Under the pieces are notes generated by a model. The model saw only the letters and a program-made list of their open reading frames with translations. It was not told the DNA's origin and did no database searches. From a virus: 63,358 nt of DNA. Below, in pieces: positions 59,488 through 63,358 of this stretch. Position numbers and translations under genes: made by a program. Within the stretch, counting starts at the first letter, position 1. The number at the start of each line of letters is the position of its first letter. The stretch is from positions 1-63,358 of IMG/VR virus record IMGVR_UViG_3300030109_004835. One strand, written 5' to 3'.

Positions 59488-62400
59488 GTCTTTGCCTACC
59501 TACCGCGCCATCAGGGGTTAAGCCTATTACTTGTTCTATAAATGGTGTTGGGAACACATCTCTTTCCCTCCGCCCATTCACAATGTAATTCTGTCTGCGC
59601 TTGCCCATGCCTAGAGACTTCTCACTCATCACTCTTCTAGCTTGCCGTGGTGTTAGCCCCAGCCCTTGTGCTCCCAAGTAGGTAGTGTAGATACGCTGGT
59701 CTACTTCGCGCCTCACCTTCATCCATTTGCGGATAGACCTGCGAATCTGTCCTTCGGACAACTGCCCTTTTGATTTGAGTATGTTGCGTAGTGAAGAAGC
59801 ACGGTTGCGTTCGTCCCGCGCTCTCTGTAGGTATCGGAGAAAGTGGGTCTCAGGATCATACTTGTATGGCTTAACGGGGACTATCTCCCCTATCAGAAGG
59901 GCCTTTGCTGATTTAGCAGGGTCAGGAGATGCTCCTGCATACAGAGCCTGATAAGCGGCTTGTGCTAATTTAGTAGGTGTCCTAGGGGCGTAAGCCTCTG
60001 AAAGGACGTAGCCTAACTTCTTAGCAAAGCCCACAGCCCCCTCTCCTTTTTCCGCTATCGGGCCTCCTGTGTCAGACCTCACATTCCTAGACACATCCAC
60101 TACAGAACTAAGGAATATATTCTCATCCATGAATGTCTGGGCCACGCTTCCGAATGCTTCTTCAAACCCTCTTTCAACATTACCTCTATACGCATGCTCC
60201 GAGAAACGGAGTAGAGGATCAACGCTGATAGCAAAAGGATTAACAAAAGTCATGTCCCATGAGCTAAGCTCATTACTCTTTAGACCTAATAGGGACTGAG
60301 GATTATACCAGAAAGTATTATACCTCTTATACTCTGGCGACGACCCTCGTAGAAGTTCATCTTCTTCTTCGCCAATTCCCACCAAGTGAGCGAGTAATGT
60401 TGGGAGACCAGCACTCACTCCAAGGATAACAGTGGACACTCCACTTATGCGCCTTACGCCTCTACTCCTTACGACAGGGTTGGTGCTTTTTAGCTCTTGT
60501 TTAGCCAGCTTGAAAGTGTTTTCTAGTATGCGGAAGACTTCGGTTTTGAACCGCAAGAACGGGGTAACGACAGAAGCGTACTCGCTCCTACCTATCTTCT
60601 CAACTAGGTGGTAAGCGTCTGCATACGACTGTGATGTACGACGAACCTTTTGGGCCGCAAGATACTTAAGGTCGTAATCGGAGAGGCTCCGGTATCCTGC
60701 TGGCGCGTTCGCATCAATAGAATCTGTGTTGTTATCTATGTCCCACTGCTTTGCTTTCAACAGGTTCTCTTTCTCCAGCTCGTAGTACCCGATCTTGTAG
60801 AAGGCATCAACCGATTGTGAAAGAGCCTGAAGTCTTTCCATGACAGGCTTTACTACTTTGTCTGAAAGTCCCTTCGATTTCTCAACGATCTTATTTAAAG
60901 ATTCAATTTCTTTGAGAACAGAAGACACATTCTTAGGCTTCTTGAGCAGGTCTCTAATCAAAGAAGAATAAAGATCCTGCCCGATAACATTCAATCCCGT
61001 CAGCTCTGCATAATATTCGTCGAAAGCCTTGGGGTCTTTTAGTGAGCGACCAATATCTGTGGACCTTGTAGCTATTTTAGCCATAGACACAGGGCCAAAA
61101 CCTTGGGCTGGTGCGAAGAAGAACAAGTTACCGAGAACGTTTCTCAGGTAAAACGTTACAGAGCCTAAAGTTTTAGCGGTAAGAGCGGCCCCCGTTAAGA
61201 GCCTAAGGCCTTCACCGAACGACGCGAGTTTCTGTTTAGATGTAGACAAGTTAGACTCTGCAACATCTGGCGAGTACATACGTTTCAGATCATCAAACAT
61301 ATCCTCACGGATATAGTAGTTATATGTTTCGTCGTATGTTGACTCCAGCTCTGTGGTCGCTTGCACTTTATCCCCATAAACGTATGCCTCTCCTGTCCGC
61401 ATATTGACGTAAGACTCTGGGTCTAGTTCGGGACGGTTAGTTAGCTGGGCATGGGTGAATACGAATGCGTCTTCATCGGTGGCACTTTTCGGAGCCCCTA
61501 GTTCGGCTATGTTATTGAAGTAAGCCTGTCTAGCTGTCATCTCTGTGACAACAGTAAGTGAGCGTGCCAGATTATTTATACCTGCTTCAGGGCCATAGAC
61601 GCCCATTAGTTTCTGCAATGGAGGCGGTACTTGTTGCCTTCGTCTCAGGTTATTTAGCAAAGACCTGCCTACTCCTTTTGGTAGACGATACTCTTCGCTC
61701 TTCGCCCGTTTCTCCATAGCCTTCAGATAGGTAGACATCATAGCATGGATCGGATCCCGACCTGTATCTGAAGCCTGCTCTAGCTCTTGCTTTGATTTTT
61801 CCAACGACTCTTCTTCAGTCATTGACTCCCCTTCATTTCTTGCCTTCGCACGGATTTTCTTAGCTTGGGTCTTGATCCACTGCCGACGCATATACTCGTA
61901 GGCTTCAGTGAACGCTTCCGTTGTCTTATCCGACATGATCCTATCTCTGAATCCTTCCTCTTCAAAGACCCTGTACTGGCGTGTGAGATAAACACCCACT
62001 TGGCTTTCTACTTTGGCCATTACTTTACCTTCAAGGCCGAAGGTCTTTTTCATTACTAAACTAAAGGCGTCTAGTAACAAACGTAGCTCTAATACAGAGT
62101 CAGCTAAATCAGGAGCTATTTGTCGGATGTTCTCCCGCGCGGCATCAATATCCTTGCGGACTTCTTCTTGTAGCCTCTCGCGTTCTTTACGCATCGGGGC
62201 GACCACTAACTCTCTGTATTTAGCTTTGATGTTTTCTCTAGTGAACCCAGCAGCTTCTGCTTCGCCCGCATCAGTTCTTGCTTTTAAGTCTTTCCTCCAT
62301 GACCAGTAAGACTCCCTAAGATCCTGCCTGAACTCAGGGTCTACTGTTACATTTTCGCTACTGCCCGTTGCTCTCGAAATGAGCGCGTCGTCTATTTGAG

Positions 62401-63358
62401 GATATCTTTCCCGTACTTTTTGGAAAGCGGCAAGCTTGGCATTGCTAAGTTTCTCAGACGCGTTTATAAATGCCCGCTCTTTTTTCTTTATCTCCGTAAT
62501 TCTAGGATCCGTGTCCCCAAACTTCAGAGCGCTCATACCTGTATAGCCTTGGTATTTGCCCCTAGAAAACACGCCTAGAGGCAGCTCCAAGGTATCAAAC
62601 ATTCCTTGGAACCTAGCGATCACTTGCTCTGGGGTAGTGTCATCACCGATGTCGTTAAGTGAATTATCGAAACGACGGGTTATAACATCAAACCCAGCAT
62701 TAGGGTTACGCGGGTCAAAGGGCATGTGTCTGGCGCGAGCGGCACCTCCATTGGCCAAGAACCTAAGTTCATGAGCCATGCGGTTTATCATAACCGCCAA
62801 CTCTGGGTTATCTTTCTTGAGGTTATATCGAGCAGACATCCTGCGGAATACCCCTGCGATGTACCGGAGCATTATGCGAAGGGTGCTTGGGCTGGACTCG
62901 TAAAACGCAACATCCTCTTGAGTAGTATACCCGCGAGTCACCCTCTTTAAGATGCTGAGTAACTTCTCGCCCATGACTTGCTGCATAGTCTCTAAATCAT
63001 TGTCAGCAATACCTTGTTTAAGGGCGGCGCGTAAATCAGGGTTGCGGGTATACTCGTCTACAAACTCGTTGAATTCTGTCGCACTAAACGTTTCAATCAG
63101 AGTGTTCAGTTCCGCGAGGGGGATTGCTTTGAACTCTGCTATGTGCCCCAGCTCCTCAGCAATAATAGAATCCATGATGCCTTTAAGGTGCAACTCGTTC
63201 TCCACTATTGCACTCTTAGCAAACAAGCCTCGCACTAGATTCTCTCGAACTACATAAATGACGGGTACTCTCTCCCCGTCTTTCTCTACGACTACAGAAG
63301 CGAAGGCTTCGTCAGACCTACCTGAAAAAATACTGGGAACTTCATCTGCCGTTTCAAC
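59420..63358 (-). CDS. Giant internal virion / polyvalent protein, C-terminal 1,312 residues
   Basis: The frame enters at the right edge and ends at 59420. It corresponds to residues 2,403-3,714 of the protein that starts at 7694, with residues 2,403-2,564 present at both edges. It has hydrophobic stretches such as LTGAALTAKTLGSVTFYL and VSTVILGVSAGLPTLLAHLVGIG, long charged helical regions, and a basic end. The SIIAEELGHIAEF segment lies within the repeat. The last 68 nt overlap the HTH gene on the other strand. No second gene is needed to explain it. Confidence 0.85.
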   Translation of the reverse strand, partial: VETADEVPSIFSGRSDEAFASVVVEKDGERVPVIYVVRENLVRGLFAKSAIVENELHLKGIMDSIIAEELGHIAEFKAIPLAELNTLIETFSATEFNEFVDEYTRNPDLRAALKQGIADNDLETMQQVMGEKLLSILKRVTRGYTTQEDVAFYESSPSTLRIMLRYIAGVFRRMSARYNLKKDNPELAVMINRMAHELRFLANGGAARARHMPFDPRNPNAGFDVITRRFDNSLNDIGDDTTPEQVIARFQGMFDTLELPLGVFSRGKYQGYTGMSALKFGDTDPRITEIKKKERAFINASEKLSNAKLAAFQKVRERYPQIDDALISRATGSSENVTVDPEFRQDLRESYWSWRKDLKARTDAGEAEAAGFTRENIKAKYRELVVAPMRKERERLQEEVRKDIDAARENIRQIAPDLADSVLELRLLLDAFSLVMKKTFGLEGKVMAKVESQVGVYLTRQYRVFEEEGFRDRIMSDKTTEAFTEAYEYMRRQWIKTQAKKIRAKARNEGESMTEEESLEKSKQELEQASDTGRDPIHAMMSTYLKAMEKRAKSEEYRLPKGVGRSLLNNLRRRQQVPPPLQKLMGVYGPEAGINNLARSLTVVTEMTARQAYFNNIAELGAPKSATDEDAFVFTHAQLTNRPELDPESYVNMRTGEAYVYGDKVQATTELESTYDETYNYYIREDMFDDLKRMYSPDVAESNLSTSKQKLASFGEGLRLLTGAALTAKTLGSVTFYLRNVLGNLFFFAPAQGFGPVSMAKIATRSTDIGRSLKDPKAFDEYYAELTGLNVIGQDLYSSLIRDLLKKPKNVSSVLKEIESLNKIVEKSKGLSDKVVKPVMERLQALSQSVDAFYKIGYYELEKENLLKAKQWDIDNNTDSIDANAPAGYRSLSDYDLKYLAAQKVRRTSQSYADAYHLVEKIGRSEYASVVTPFLRFKTEVFRILENTFKLAKQELKSTNPVVRSRGVRRISGVSTVILGVSAGLPTLLAHLVGIGEEEDELLRGSSPEYKRYNTFWYNPQSLLGLKSNELSSWDMTFVNPFAISVDPLLRFSEHAYRGNVERGFEEAFGSVAQTFMDENIFLSSVVDVSRNVRSDTGGPIAEKGEGAVGFAKKLGYVLSEAYAPRTPTKLAQAAYQALYAGASPDPAKSAKALLIGEIVPVKPYKYDPETHFLRYLQRARDERNRASSLRNILKSKGQLSEGQIRRSIRKWMKVRREVDQRIYTTYLGAQGLGLTPRQARRVMSEKSLGMGKRRQNYIVNGRRERDVFPTPFIEQVIGLTPDGAVGRQRLRIALDEIRLSGPRIQALETID
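62871..63358. repeat. Right copy of imperfect terminal direct repeat
   Basis: Matches bases 1-488 at about 95% identity with both ends identical and differences in the middle. Same frame and gene as the left copy. It marks closure of the circle or a terminally redundant population contig. Confidence 0.9.

Noticed and set aside
63170-63180. Second zincin site (EELGH) in the giant protein
   Set aside because: The motif lacks the first histidine of HExxH and has no clear ligand pattern.
62871-63358. Interpretation of the repeat as a duplicated gene
   Set aside because: The two copies are the same frame of one continuous protein and lie at the window ends; a duplication would not complete the other fragment.
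1-63358. CRISPR array, integrase or insertion sequence
   Set aside because: No regularly spaced identical repeats with spacers, no recombinase or transposase motif and no inverted-repeat-bounded transposon were seen.

Overview
The window is an almost complete double-stranded DNA tailed-phage genome, probably from an aquatic metagenome, and the map is probably circular. The first 488 bases recur at the right edge (62871-63358) at about 95% identity. One minus-strand reading frame runs off the left edge and continues in the same frame from the right edge to 59420, so the two ends are one gene of about 3,714 codons. No sheath, tape measure, integrase, repressor or RNA polymerase is visible. A very large internal protein, a compact neck, several fibres and a family A DNA polymerase suggest a podovirus-like phage. 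The host cannot be named. Good sigma70-type promoters are present, but Shine-Dalgarno sequences are rare and many starts follow A/C-rich leaders.

Layout. (1) 1-12294, minus: giant internal virion protein with a DnaJ J-domain and a zincin motif (wrapping through the right edge to 59420), two further proteins, a 97-aa basic protein and large terminase. (2) 12328-22557, plus: small-terminase candidate, DUF1599-like protein, RuvC-like nuclease, a candidate structured RNA with its own promoter, SF2 helicase, PD-(D/E)XK exonuclease, possible single-strand-binding protein, PolA (Leu at the position equivalent to E. coli 762) and a primase-helicase. (3) 22490-49329, minus: nuclease, small basic proteins, a lysis cassette (GH24 muramidase, HExxH protein, amidase, two holin-like proteins, spanin-like membrane protein and lipoprotein), then neck, fibres, a LamG/carbohydrate-binding adhesin, capsid, scaffold and portal. 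A small plus-strand lipoprotein cassette (44063-44380) is inserted upstream of the capsid gene. (4) 49520-59487, plus: an early/accessory region of mostly unknown genes, including a metallophosphoesterase and a DUF3150 / AAA+ ATPase / metallopeptidase-vWA trio.

Regulation is the most unusual part. Two 87-bp palindromic elements (10418-10504 and 48945-49030) align without gaps at about 75% identity. Each lies just upstream of a TTGAC-type promoter whose start codon falls about where transcription should begin, so both late operons may make leaderless mRNAs. Two plus-strand early promoters (50505 and 53862) share an identical 17-base block and also appear leaderless. The 8-mer AAACGTTT occurs 11 times in 50.2-58.2 kb, against 4 times noted in the rest of the window. 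One copy forms a perfect 20-bp palindrome that ends at the DUF3150 start codon. A 399-bp intergenic region (50144-50542) holds tandem terminators, 12-mer repeats and four iterons ahead of the first of these early promoters.
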